DNA from: Notospermus geniculatus
Lineage: Eukaryota; Nemertea; Pilidiophora; Heteronemertea; Lineidae
Direction: 5' to 3'
Length of the DNA: 64,000 nt
Assembly: GCA_002633025.1 (NCBI GenBank)
Contig: NMRB01000571.1
Span: 75,492-139,491 of the forward strand
Every line of letters begins with the position of its first letter. The stretch's first letter is position 1. The translations under genes were made by a program, and so were the position numbers. The notes beneath the pieces were generated by a model. It was not told where the DNA came from. It searched no databases and saw nothing but the letters and a program-made list of their open reading frames with translations. Positions 13,249-24,900 of the stretch are shown here, in pieces.

Positions 13249-14791
13249 AACATCGTCATTACATTTCTAATAGTTCTCCATATCAAGTCTCAAGCTCCGA
13301 AACCAACTTGTCAAAACCGTAATCTATCCAACAACATTGGCGTGAAGTCATTGTTGTCAAATAATGAGCCTCCCTGTGGGTCGGTCTTTCACTCTGACCT
13401 TGAGAAGGTCGCTCGCTGGCGGCCATATTGAAAGCCAAGGTGACGCACATAATGCTAAACTCGGTTTTCCCATTTTAAGTGTTCTGTATTAAGAACAACA
13501 ACTGCAGCCCATGTATTTTGAAGAATTACATCACACAAAGCGATTATGATAAAATGTTTCCGTATCATTTTGACCTTGGATGATGTCATTGTGTCGGCTT
13601 CTCATGCTGCGATACCAGGCTGAGACATACGAAATGCGTCCACTCCGTATCCCTTACGGCAGAGTCCCACTGCTTATTATTATAATCGAAGCTTACCATT
13701 TGGTTGCAATGATTGTCTGAAGGTGGGAAAATGGTAAACCTAAGGGTAGGTTATTGTTATATAACCCTTCACGTCAAAGGGGTATTTCCTCCCTAGTTTT
13801 GTCCACGAGGTCTGGAAATTAGCAAGGCACTGATGGTCACACGCGTGCCTCAAATGTCCTTGGTTTTGAAGTTGGCCTACATGTAGTCGACATGCCCTCA
13901 GAGAGCTGTTCAACATTTTAACTTTTGATATAGATCATGAGATGTCGATGAATCAAAGATATATGCTTCGTATTGTTAGAGGAAGTGACATCATGATGGA
14001 GCTTCCGGCCTGCGCAATGGACGGTTTTGTAGTAGTCTCGCGCAACCAGTCGTTTTGTTCCGCAGTGTTGCTCCACTAACTTATTGCGATTTCCCAGATT
14101 CACTGGATGACCGACATGACCGAGACTAGTTTTGTAGTCTGCGTTTGACACCTTGGCAGTTTTCTCATTATCTCTGACAGAAAATCAGTCGGTATAGGTT
14201 CATCTTGCGAGGTGACTGAACACCTGTATCAGTTACTGATCATGAACATTTAGAAAAACAAGAGACCGCGATCTACGACAAGACCAATGTCGGTTTCTGA
14301 GGTCTTTAACTGTGAGCAATTTTTTATGGCATGGCACATCAAATCAAGCTTGAAACGACAATAGTGCTCAAGTCTAATGTAGCGTGGATTGGAAGGAAAG
14401 TTTGTGTTAACGGTTCGTCTGTTTTGATTCTAATCGAGTCGGCCTGGTGTGTTAGCCGAGGCGTGCATTGGGACACAACTACAGGTCACCTCTGGGAATG
14501 AGAGACCAGGATTTAATTTCGTCTTCGGGGTGGGATGTAAAAAGCCGAGATTTTCTCCCGTGGTTACGGCAGCGTTTTTCTTGACGGAGGCGTTTAACAT
14601 GTCAACTTCTTGTGGCTTGGATTTAGTGATTTAGATACAAGAAAGATATACGCCTAGTAGCCACAGGGGATGTTATGGGGAAATAGTTACACTGTTTTTG
14701 GACGGGTATAGGCCTATTTAGGACACATCTGGAGGAAGTCCTGTCTAATAATGCAGACAAACATGTCATAGGGCCAGAGATGTGCGGATCA

Positions 14792-14931
14792 GGGGCCATA
14801 TTTATGAAGCCTTCGCAACTTCGCGTTCACGCAAATCTATTGTAAGGCAGTCAGTGAACAATAGGGCATGTGCAGCCAAACAATAGATTTGCGTGAACGC
14901 AAAGTTGCGAAGGCTTCATAAATATGGCCCC
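14792..14931. repeat. Near-perfect foldback MITE (140 bp)
   Basis: The first 52 bases and the reverse complement of the last 52 bases differ at one position. The ends read GGGGCCATATTTATGAAG. The short spacer has no coding potential. Such arm identity implies recent formation or gene-conversion-like homogenisation. A degraded relative follows immediately. Confidence 0.85.
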
Positions 14932-14932
14932 A

Positions 14933-15027
14933 GGGTCCATATTCATAAACATACGTAAGTCAAAGTATGATACTTATCTTTTGTGTTGAACAAAGGATAA
15001 CTTTAGTAGTTTTATGAAAATGGGTCC
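14933..15027. repeat. Degraded relative of the preceding foldback
   Basis: The ends (left GGGTCCATATTCATAAAC; right the complement of GGACCCATTTTCATAAAAC) form an imperfect inverted repeat resembling the terminal sequence of the 14792-14931 element. It is probably an older copy of the same or a sister MITE family, lying end to end with the younger one. Confidence 0.45.
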
Positions 15028-15060
15028 AGGGTTTGCGAAACGAAACGAAAACCTTTCATA

Positions 15061-15402
15061 TTAGGGAGGTTTAGAAATCAGACGATAAACGTAAACGTTA
15101 ACGACAACGTTATTTTTGTACCGAAAATGCAATATAAAATTTGGTTAATATATACATGTAGAATGAAAAATAACGTTTCGTAAGGCTTCCTTTACATAGA
15201 ACTATACGGTATACGAATACCGCGGTTAACAATGGCTTCACGGTCGTGAATCCACTTGAAGCCTTTGTTAAATGGCGTTTTCGTATACCCATAAACTAAT
15301 AAAAGAAACTAGTTTCTTTTATTAGTTTATGGTATACCGTATACTTCTATGTAAGGGAAGCCTAAAGTTTACGTTTATCGTTTGATTTCTAATCCTCCCT
15401 AA
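15061..15402. repeat. TIR element (MITE) with an internal perfect palindrome
   Basis: The terminal inverted repeats begin TTAGGGAGG and continue for about 36 bases with a few mismatches. The same family occurs at 23023-23176 in a shorter form. The extra internal DNA here contains a second inverted repeat (GTATACCGTATAC-like arms around 15210 and 15335) and a perfect palindrome at about 15294-15329 with arms AAACTAATAAAAGAAACT. It may be a second small element nested in the first. No protein coding. Confidence 0.75.
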
Positions 15403-16127
15403 TGTCTCTTAGATCAAAGGAAGTTTGTGAAGTTAATCATAAAACTTGATATGATGACAAGCTCATTAAAGTGGACTAAATGAGCCTGTTTAAACCATCT
15501 CAAATTAACAATAATAACTCGAAGAACCTTTGTTCAAGGTGATTATCTTCTAATTTACATATGCAAAGCAGGGAAATAAAGAAATCGCTGCAAATACAAC
15601 TAAATCAGTCCCCCTTTGCCACCGGGTCGCATCCTCTTGTATATCAGTATTGACAACATTGTGTCTGTATTGTTTTAGATTATCATTCTGAAGCAACACA
15701 CGCCGAGTACCCGCTGACCGCCGCGAGCGAGGACCATGCCGAAAAACCCACACCCTTACAACCACAAATCAGCAAGGACAACCCTTTGTCATAGTTGAAA
15801 AGGATGGGGTAAATTATACGCTAAAGACACTGGGAGGGACGAAGATTTTGGCCCTGAGACCCTGGGGATCTTAGACCCTCCGGACGAGACAGGACATGCC
15901 GTGGGGGATGATTGTTTATCATGCTGGTTTGGGCAGTGTCAGCAGAGGGAGTTACATCTGGCCATCTAATGAGAGAACTCTCAGTATTGGTAGGCACCTT
16001 AAGGTCCCCTGAAGGATTTTGTTGAGAAATGTAGATCCCTACTTTGAGACGTTTAATCATAACACCCCTAAACGCTCAGTTGACTAAAGAAAATGTTATC
16101 TCCGCTTCCCTAAAATACATGAAGTTA

Positions 16128-16254
16128 AAGCCGGGATCCATGACTGTCACGATTTCGATATGATCTGTTTGCGATAGGGTTGCGATGATCGCAAGTTAAT
16201 CGCAAGCTATCGCAACTATGGCAAGCAAAAATCGCGACAGTGGATCCCCGGCTT
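16128..16254. repeat. Small TIR element with apparent TA duplication
   Basis: Both ends carry inverted copies of AAAGCCGGG(G)ATCCA extending, with gaps, about 40 bases inward to a GCGATAG-rich centre. TA dinucleotides flank both sides (16126-16127 and 16255-16256), consistent with a Tc1/mariner-type target duplication. It is too short to code for a transposase. Confidence 0.6.
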
Positions 16255-18962
16255 TATGTAACGAATAAATTTATTCCGATTATAATTGAATGGATATTTG
16301 AATACATGAAAATATCACGGAAATGACTCTAGCGAATCGTCCTGGTATAATAACCATTCTTCTCTCATGAGATCACTGCATAATGTTATGACAATATGAC
16401 CCAGTCACTGTTGAAGGGAATCAATAGCGAACAATAGCTTGAGATTTGCGTCAATACTTCACTCGCTATCATTGGTGTGAATATCATTGTGAACGAGACT
16501 CGTTCCTCCTCCTCCTCCGCTCCGCCCAGTCGGAGAGGAGGACAGACTGGGGATTGGGACCTGTGCGATGACATCGGGTTGTGGCTGAAGATTGCGACAT
16601 CGTGATTGTCAAGGGAAGGATGATAAAGATGGCAGGGATGGATGTGTAATCAAACGCCAGCCTTGGAGCTCAAGCATATCGCCGAAATTTCACCGAAGCA
16701 GGGGGCAGATATTCACTTACAGGTGAATGAATCAATTCGCAACATATTGAACCCCTTACTGATTTAACATGTGTGCGTTACCTGTCCATCTTGACGGACA
16801 GTGATGTGACAGGCCCTGAGGGTAAGAAACGCGAAGGGGAAAGGGGCAACATACCTTGCCATGACAAAACAATCTTCCGGTCACGTGACCACAGCGAGAT
16901 CTGGCGAAAACGACGTCGAACGTCAACCCCGGCTGCACGTGATGACAAACCAGCTGATTCTGACACTGATGAGCTAAATCCTGAATAATTGTGAAGCTTT
17001 GAGGAGGTGGGATGGATTATCATACCAAGTAGCCGATGAAGCGGGAAAACATACAATAGTTGGTAACCGGAAGTTGGGTTGCTTTCTTTTTGGAACGACC
17101 TGTGTCAAAGGAAGCGTAGTCCTAGGAATGCAGGTCCGAGTTGCAATAGTGTACTATTCGAATGTTCCTTGTTTCCATCCTTCTCTTTCGTTGAACAATA
17201 AAACTGAACGTGGTAGATCCAGGGGGACTTAGATTCCTGTGACACCAGGCATTCCTTGCGATGGAGATTGCCGTCGATCAAAACATGAAAGACAAGAATA
17301 ATGTGTATGTTGATTGAATTTCGGGACTCGACATGGAAATCATGTCTTTGAAGGGTATGGTCAGTGATAGTGTCAATGTTGGGGATGACACAGAACACGA
17401 CTTCGAAACTGAGTTACCAAGGTGATCTTCCAAAATGACACAAAATCAAACTGTTAGATCCTTGGTGTGATAACAGCGAATGAATGGTAGTCAACCGAGA
17501 GACCCCCGGTCTTCTGACGGAATGCCAGCACCCAGAGGCGATGCATCGTTCTTGGTGACACCACAGCCCTGGGGACCCTCTGAGTGGATGATTGTCTGTG
17601 AAACCCTGTCTGTCGTAGCTCTCATGCTGTAGGTCAAGGGCCTCGGTGGAAACGGCATGGTAGGCCACTGTGAAAGGTAGGCCTACCATGTTTCCGTTTC
17701 TCAACATTTCCTCCCACTTATGAGAAACATGTGAAACGACAGAGAGAGAGACAGATTTCTCTACATTCCTATATCCCCTATAGGAAAGTAATGCATGGTC
17801 TCTCTAACTGTTGTCTTAAAACCTGGGATATGAGAAACACTACAAAACGTTACACCGGTATCCAGCATCGTTGCCCAATCGGAGTTTGTATACATCATCT
17901 TGAAATATCAAGACCTCCGGTCACTTCGCCTTCCGACTACGCTCCACCGAGAGAGCGGAGACCGGAGACGTTACGACGTTAACCCTTAGTGGTTCAAGAT
18001 GAGTTTGTATCCATGTCACCCAGCTGATACGGCGAGTGGATAACATCCATTAACCCCTTCAAACCCTCAGCCAATTAGTGTCGTATCTGTAAGTATCGCC
18101 AGAGTGCTGCTCACAGATACTGCGGGGATTGTTCACGCCTTGTGACGTATTGCAAGTCAAGTGGAGTTAGATACCCGCCAGTTTAATACTGGTGACAGAA
18201 GTATTGTTGATGGGAGGGGATTAACTGGCTCTTGCACTCATCGAACTAGATTTGTATGGCGTTTGCAACGCAGCAGGTCAAAGATTTGATACCGACGGGA
18301 AAAGGGAGACGTCCTGTCGGTCACCATCCTTTTTTAAATAGCATCCCAACGGAAAAACCTGAGATACTATCACCGCCTCAGAAAGTTGTTTTTGGTGATT
18401 GTGTCGCAAGACGTATTCTGGGATCCCTTAAATTCAAATTCAAATTCTCTCCTGAGATTACATCTTTGAATAAAGTGTACATCATCTCTCGCTGTTACTA
18501 AGTACCAATCCTGGATCCTTGATTTAATTAATACGCGGAAACCAAATTAAATGTTATGATCTATAATAGCTTTCCATCATGTGGCCATATTGATCGAAAG
18601 CGCTAAGCGTTTTCACACCAGAAGTCACATGTTTAAGATTATTCCTCTCGTTCGCCCCGCCCTCATCATGAATGAAGCACCTTGGCTTTCATCTCCTAAC
18701 GCGCTTACTGGTCACGGCACAATCCACCCAGCGCCTACCGACCAATAAAAACAAACCTCAAATATTCAGCGGAGATTAAATATCAATAACAATTACCATA
18801 GTTGCCTGAGGGTGACAGAGGTGTTAGACTGTTGACAAGAGATGAGGTTAGAGCTATCCTAAGCATCGCAGAGATACTAGTTATCAATACCTAAACAGGC
18901 GTTCTAGAGACTACTGATTACCGAGACGGATTTTTGTGGAGCAAGTCGAGTGAAGTTGGAGA

Positions 18963-21900
18963 ATGAGTTCGCCTGACGGACATTCAGAATCTCTCGGACA
19001 TCAGGACAGTGCTGCATCTTCTATGGCGGACTCTATGAATCCCCAGCCTCCTCTATTTTTGCGAGCTTCAGAACGCTTTCCTAGGACACCGAAATGTGCC
19101 CGGTGTAGAAATCACGGGGTGGTATCGGCGTTAAAAGGACACAAACGTTACTGTCGTTGGAGGGATTGTGTCTGCGCCAAGTGTACCTTGATTGCCGAGC
19201 GACAGAGAGTGATGGCCGCTCAAGTTGCTTTACGGAGGCAACAAGCGCAGGAGGAGAACGAAGCACGGGAATTAGGACTTCTGTACGGACCCAACGGACT
19301 CCTTAGCATCAATTCAGAAAGTTTACCAACTCCAGAGGCACGTCATTACGATATGGCGATGTATATGCAAGACCCGAGACCCCAGGGTAAGATATAGTTA
19401 TTTTTTATTTGTTAATTACATTGGTAGGAAATTGACTGCTGCATGAATCGATTTGGAGATTGCAAACTCCAGAAAAATTGATCAATTAATGTTGGAGCCT
19501 TGGAGGTAAGTAAAGGCCCCTCGTAATACTGCAAGTCAAACTTCACGGGCCGAGGGACAACCAAAAATAATCTGCATGCCAACAAACTCGGTTCTCATGA
19601 CGGCCAAAAGACCCAGCAATGTAGACGTAGATGTATCCATGACTAAAGCAGCTATCCGGAGAATGTCCGTGTATACTAGTATTTAGATTGCCGTCCTCCC
19701 TCAGGAATTTTTGGTGGACATTTTCATGGCGCGGAAATGAAATTATCATCAGTTTCTTGAATCACACTGAAGTCTGATTCCTTGACCTTAGGCCTAGCCA
19801 GTGCTCGATTGCATCGACTTACCCAAAAGACTCGATGCTTTTCTCCGATCAGGAGGAACGAAACGGTCGACAATCGACAATACCAATACGTAACGCATGC
19901 GACATGCAAAACAAAGCTTACTCCTTCATCCTCGAAAAAAAAATTTCAAGAAATTTCTGTCGCTTATTTTGAAACTCAGTGTGAGATCGCCGAATATTGC
20001 TAACTCGATGTGGATTTTCGATGCTAAATGTAAAGACATTTCAGTGTATGTTGCAAAAACGCATCATGCAACATGACCATGCAATCACAGCAATGGCCGT
20101 CGAGGTCTTCAAATCTCCGTCGCAGTCGAGTCCTGAATTTCGCAGTCGAATTTTGAATTTCGCATGAGCCTTCTGGGCGTTCGTACTTTTACTTGAATTT
20201 AATTTCCTAACTTTGAAAATGCTGACACCATCCAAGGACATGGGGAAAGAGGAATAAAAATGCTGCAAAGTCCGAGAACATCATTGACAAAATGCTTTTA
20301 CGGATACAAAATGAGTAAAGAGATACAAAGTATCGTCTGATCATCAATTTTGTGCCATTATGTATCGTCTGGATAATGTCACACGACATAATTTCTTGTG
20401 GCTTATGTAAACCAACTCTGGCGAAGAATGTGAGGATGTCCACGTATGTACTCGATCGCCTCATCCTGAATTAAAGTCTGTGCACATCGGCAACATTTAC
20501 CCAACATTCAGAATTACAACACCGTGGACAATGTTGTCAAGTGTCTACAGAGAAAAGGATTTTCCAACATGTTTTTCAAATGTTGCTAAAACGTTGGAGA
20601 TAGAATTGGCAAGTGTAAAAAGGGTCCAAAGATCATGTAGCTCAGGTATGTTGTCCAGAGGTTAGAAAAATGTTGCCAATGTAGGCCTACAAGCAACTTC
20701 AAGTGATTGTCAGCTCGAATTAGAAAGTTTGCCGAATGCTCAAATATTGTGCTTTGACTGGTTAGATGTACATCATAAGATGTAAGTGCGTGCATTTAGT
20801 GAAGTTACGCGCGTCTAAGTCTTAAACACCCTTTTTGAATACGGCCTTTAAAGTTTAGGCCTATTATGTAGTTACGGTAACTACATCATAGGCCTAAACT
20901 TTAAAGGCCGTATTCAAAAAAGGGTGTTTAAGACTTAGACGCGCGTAACTTCACTAAATACACGCTGACGAAGTTACACGCGTCTAAGTTTTAAACACCC
21001 TTTTTGAATTCAGCCCATGCCTTTTCATGGTTTGGGTGTTTTCGTACGTTTTCCCCCACTGAAGCTGGTTTTCAATAATTTTTTGTTATTGGCTGTGACC
21101 AGACTGTACTGGAAAACCTAGATGAATGGAACCCACTGTCTCCAACTGAAAAGGAACATACTAAAGCGCCGTCTGACAGGCACCTGTCGCAAAGCTGTGG
21201 TTTTGATATCAATGTTTTGGAAGGTGATGAGCGAGGCAATGACTAAAGAGTGCAGTTTCGACGTGATCATGTCAAGACAACGCTAAATCGTCAAGTACAG
21301 TTTCACTTTTCTACACAGTCTGCAGACGACATAGATGAAGTAGACTGCCTGATTTAGGGTATTGAGAGAAAGAATTTCGTGATTGAAGTCCCCCATCGGT
21401 CGGTGTCGTCTTCAGGTCAATGAGATCCATCTCACATTCATCCAAGGAACACCTCAGATTGTCCCCTCTTGCTCTTTTCCGTACTTGCCGGGAGATGCGT
21501 CTCCACTCAACCGTAGTCGCCATTTACACACAGTAACTTGCCTCAAAATAAACGGGCATGTCAAGCCAATTTGTGATCACTCGACTAGAAATTGTGACAA
21601 AATGGTTTTATGCTCTTTATGACAGCTTATTGCCTATTTAACACCCTAGGTGTGATTGAAATTCATGCTTTCATACACCGGGCTCCGGATTCTGAGAGGC
21701 CAGCATCCTGTGGCACCGAATGTCAAGGAGTAATTGTGCTCCATTGATGGCGTTCAACTCCCCGTGCCGGGCAAAGACGCCCTTTTCATAACCTTCCAAT
21801 GTAACTTGAAAGTCTCACAAAGAAATCACATTATATCATTTTGTGGCGTAGAGCGCAGTCTAATAAGCTAAAACGATATCTGAAGTGGAAAATTATTTTT

Positions 21901-24900
21901 TGATATAAATTTCAAAAGAAACTGATAGTTATAGGATATTATGTAATCTTTCGGTAACCATTTTTCAATCAGGATTATATAAAGGGGAATTATGAAACTT
22001 TACATCATAATGGCTCACAAACTACAGTGATTTTCACTGAAAGTTTCTGCTTTGCGTGAATGGAACTGTTAAAAAAGTGTTGTTCAATTTGCAATTTCAT
22101 TATCGACCGATGGCTCACCTTTCAAAGAGTCTTTTAGAAGAGCCATCTTATAGACGTTTTGAAAACCTGGGATGATGCAGGGTACAATTCTCTACTCTTT
22201 CAGCAGAGAACTGCCTTTTTTATTTTCTCAAGCCAACTATTTCTTAGTTTCTCCCAGAATTAACTTCCATATTACCGTATATTGATGTAGTTCCTTATTA
22301 TATGTCCAATCTGCAGGCTACTTACTTTATTTTTCTGACTAACTGACTACCGGCGTCCATTTGAAGGCCTCATGTTCTGTTTAGAAATAGCACGATATGG
22401 TATAATGCGCTCCTAATAGCAAGAAGATATTGAACTAAACAACACCTCCAGTTGGTGATTACGTTTCCAAAGTTTATTTCAAATGTTTTATAAGTAAATG
22501 TGTTGATTCTAAAATATGGAATTACATATACGCCGTGCCGCCGTCATCATCCATCGATCGATCCCACTTTTCCTTCTACCTGCTGACGGTGATTTATCTA
22601 ATTAGTGGCCAGCAACAACATACCGATTGGATGAGGACGGAACATGCTCTGAAGCATCACTCAGGCCATCTTTAATTACACCTACGGCAATTAGCGAAGA
22701 TACCGGTATGATGAAGGGTTGGTAACCGGCGGTGGAAAATGGAAGTGTTTTTTTCGATGATTTCTTAAAGAAGCATTAGTATGGTGACGAAGGTGGACTT
22801 TTTTTGCGACACGTTGGTTCATTTTCACCAACAAATTTTGAACACTTTACTCGACTTACCTTCAAGAAGAATAAATTACAGTTAAAATTTTACCTCATAC
22901 TAACGGTACTTTATGCCAAATGTTACCATATACCAAAGTGTAGGTAATTCCAAACGGTAGGCCTACCTTATACCAAACAGTCGCTTATGTATCCCCTAAA
23001 ACGCACCTCATACCAAAAATAATAAGGAGGTTTCGAAATCAAACGATAAACGTAAACGTTAACGACAACGTTATTTTTGTAGCGAAAATGCAATACATAT
23101 ATAAAATCTGGCGTGTAGTATGAAGTAACGTTGTCGTAACGTTTAGGTTTATCGTTTGATTTCTAAACCTCCCTAATAGCTTATGCCAAACGATACCTTA
23201 TATCAAACTAGAGATTGTGCCAAACGGTAGCCTATACCTTACTTCGAACTACTAACGACACAAATCTTTCAGATATTAATGTTAAGTTGTTGCCCGCTGA
23301 AAAATGCAGTTCTGAACTCAGCACCACACAGTAAAAAAATTAAAATCAGTACTGTTGGCACATTATACACATTTTAAAAGTTGCTGGGACATATTCCGTG
23401 TGACCCTTGTATTTACTTTTAATCTGGTGATATATCCATTTCAAAGCTGGTATATCAGAGATAAACAGTGCAAATGCTCTTCCCAAAGTGACTGTTTTAT
23501 CAGCTTGTAAGTATTTCAATTCTACATACATTTACACGTTAGAATTTCGTGTTTACCTTCGCAGAACTTGCTTCATGACGGGTAAAATATTTTGTCTTTG
23601 TAAATAAGCTGACGTTACCGGCAAACAGTGATGAACGCCTGAACCAACGTTTGACTCTAAGCTAAACAAACCTGTTGAAGCCTATCAACGCGTGACGTAT
23701 TTCACTTAAAAATTTTCGCCAAATTTGACTACGCCCACGTTTTATCTGCGACAGTCTTTTGCATACAAATACACACACAATCATGTACGTTTCATTGTGC
23801 AATCAAGATATAGTGGCACCAGTGTGGCTTTTTCTGCAGATATCAAGTGATTCGCTGAAATTGCCCAGATGAAACGGTGTTTAAACACTTTGTTATGAAG
23901 TCACGTTGGCACTTGGAGTGAAGTGTTTTCGAGTGTTCAAGGCACAGCACTCGAGTCCGTTGTTGGGGCATCAATAGCACGCAACTCATAAATCCCATAA
24001 AGTACTTTCTGAAATGAACACGAGAATTCAACCATCATCGATTTCAATCTTGATAATGATTAAATAAACACAGTGTCATCTGTAGAACGGGGTAACGGAA
24101 ATCTGTCAAAAAAGGCGGCGAATGTCAACAGAAATGAAATAAACTGTCAAAATTATCGGAATAATCGTAGCAACACGTGGTGATAAGTGTACCATTCTAT
24201 CCAGATATTAACCTCATTTAAATTCTTGTCGCGTCCCTTGCGAAATTCAAGTCATAAATATAAACACTAATTCGAATGTTTGTGTAATTGTTGACATATG
24301 CCGTTTGACGATAATGGCTGCTTTATTTGCATAAATGCCGCCAAAAGGATGTTTTAAGCGGAACTATTGATTGGCGATATTTCCGTTAAAACAAAAGCTA
24401 GTCTTTGGCAACTGTAATGTCCACTTCGGCTGTTCTGGTAATTGACCACCGCCCACTTATGTTTTTTATGAGGTGAAAACTAGTCAAATGAGGTGATCTT
24501 TGGCCGCAAAATACATGTACAGTGTGCACAGAAGGTCTTCTATCCCCTTCCCCAGTGCAGTTACACTAAGAATGGCTACAGCAGCCGCGAAAGGTATCAC
24601 TAACAAGAATTCATCACTAAAAACGCTCTTGTTATTTACACAAAATATTTGGCGACACGGGACTCAGTGACCGGGGATGTGACTTCTATAGGAGCAGATG
24701 GGAGAGAGCAAACGATGAGAAAGTGTCCACGGACATGTTTTCTCCTGACATTTCACACCATCGGGCTCATCCCGAGAGCAAGCCGGAAGAATCCCATAGA
24801 ATTCCCCAGATGCTTATCTTTGCCTCCTTTGGGATCATCAAATCCTCAATGAATCCCTCTGTTTTGTACACATCGTCTATAAACAGTCAAGGGGCATACA

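Larger units (their letters stand above)
13249..18962. other. DMRT-proximal upstream region with foldback repeats
   Basis: No coding gene was recognised. The stretch contains the foldback elements listed separately between 14792 and 16254. It also contains a segment near 14020-14150 loosely similar to part of the element at 54958-55237 (shared stretch GTTCCGCAGT and flanks). The last few hundred bases before 18963 should contain the DMRT promoter and 5' UTR. I see no convincing TATA box at a fixed distance and cannot place the transcription start. Confidence 0.45.
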
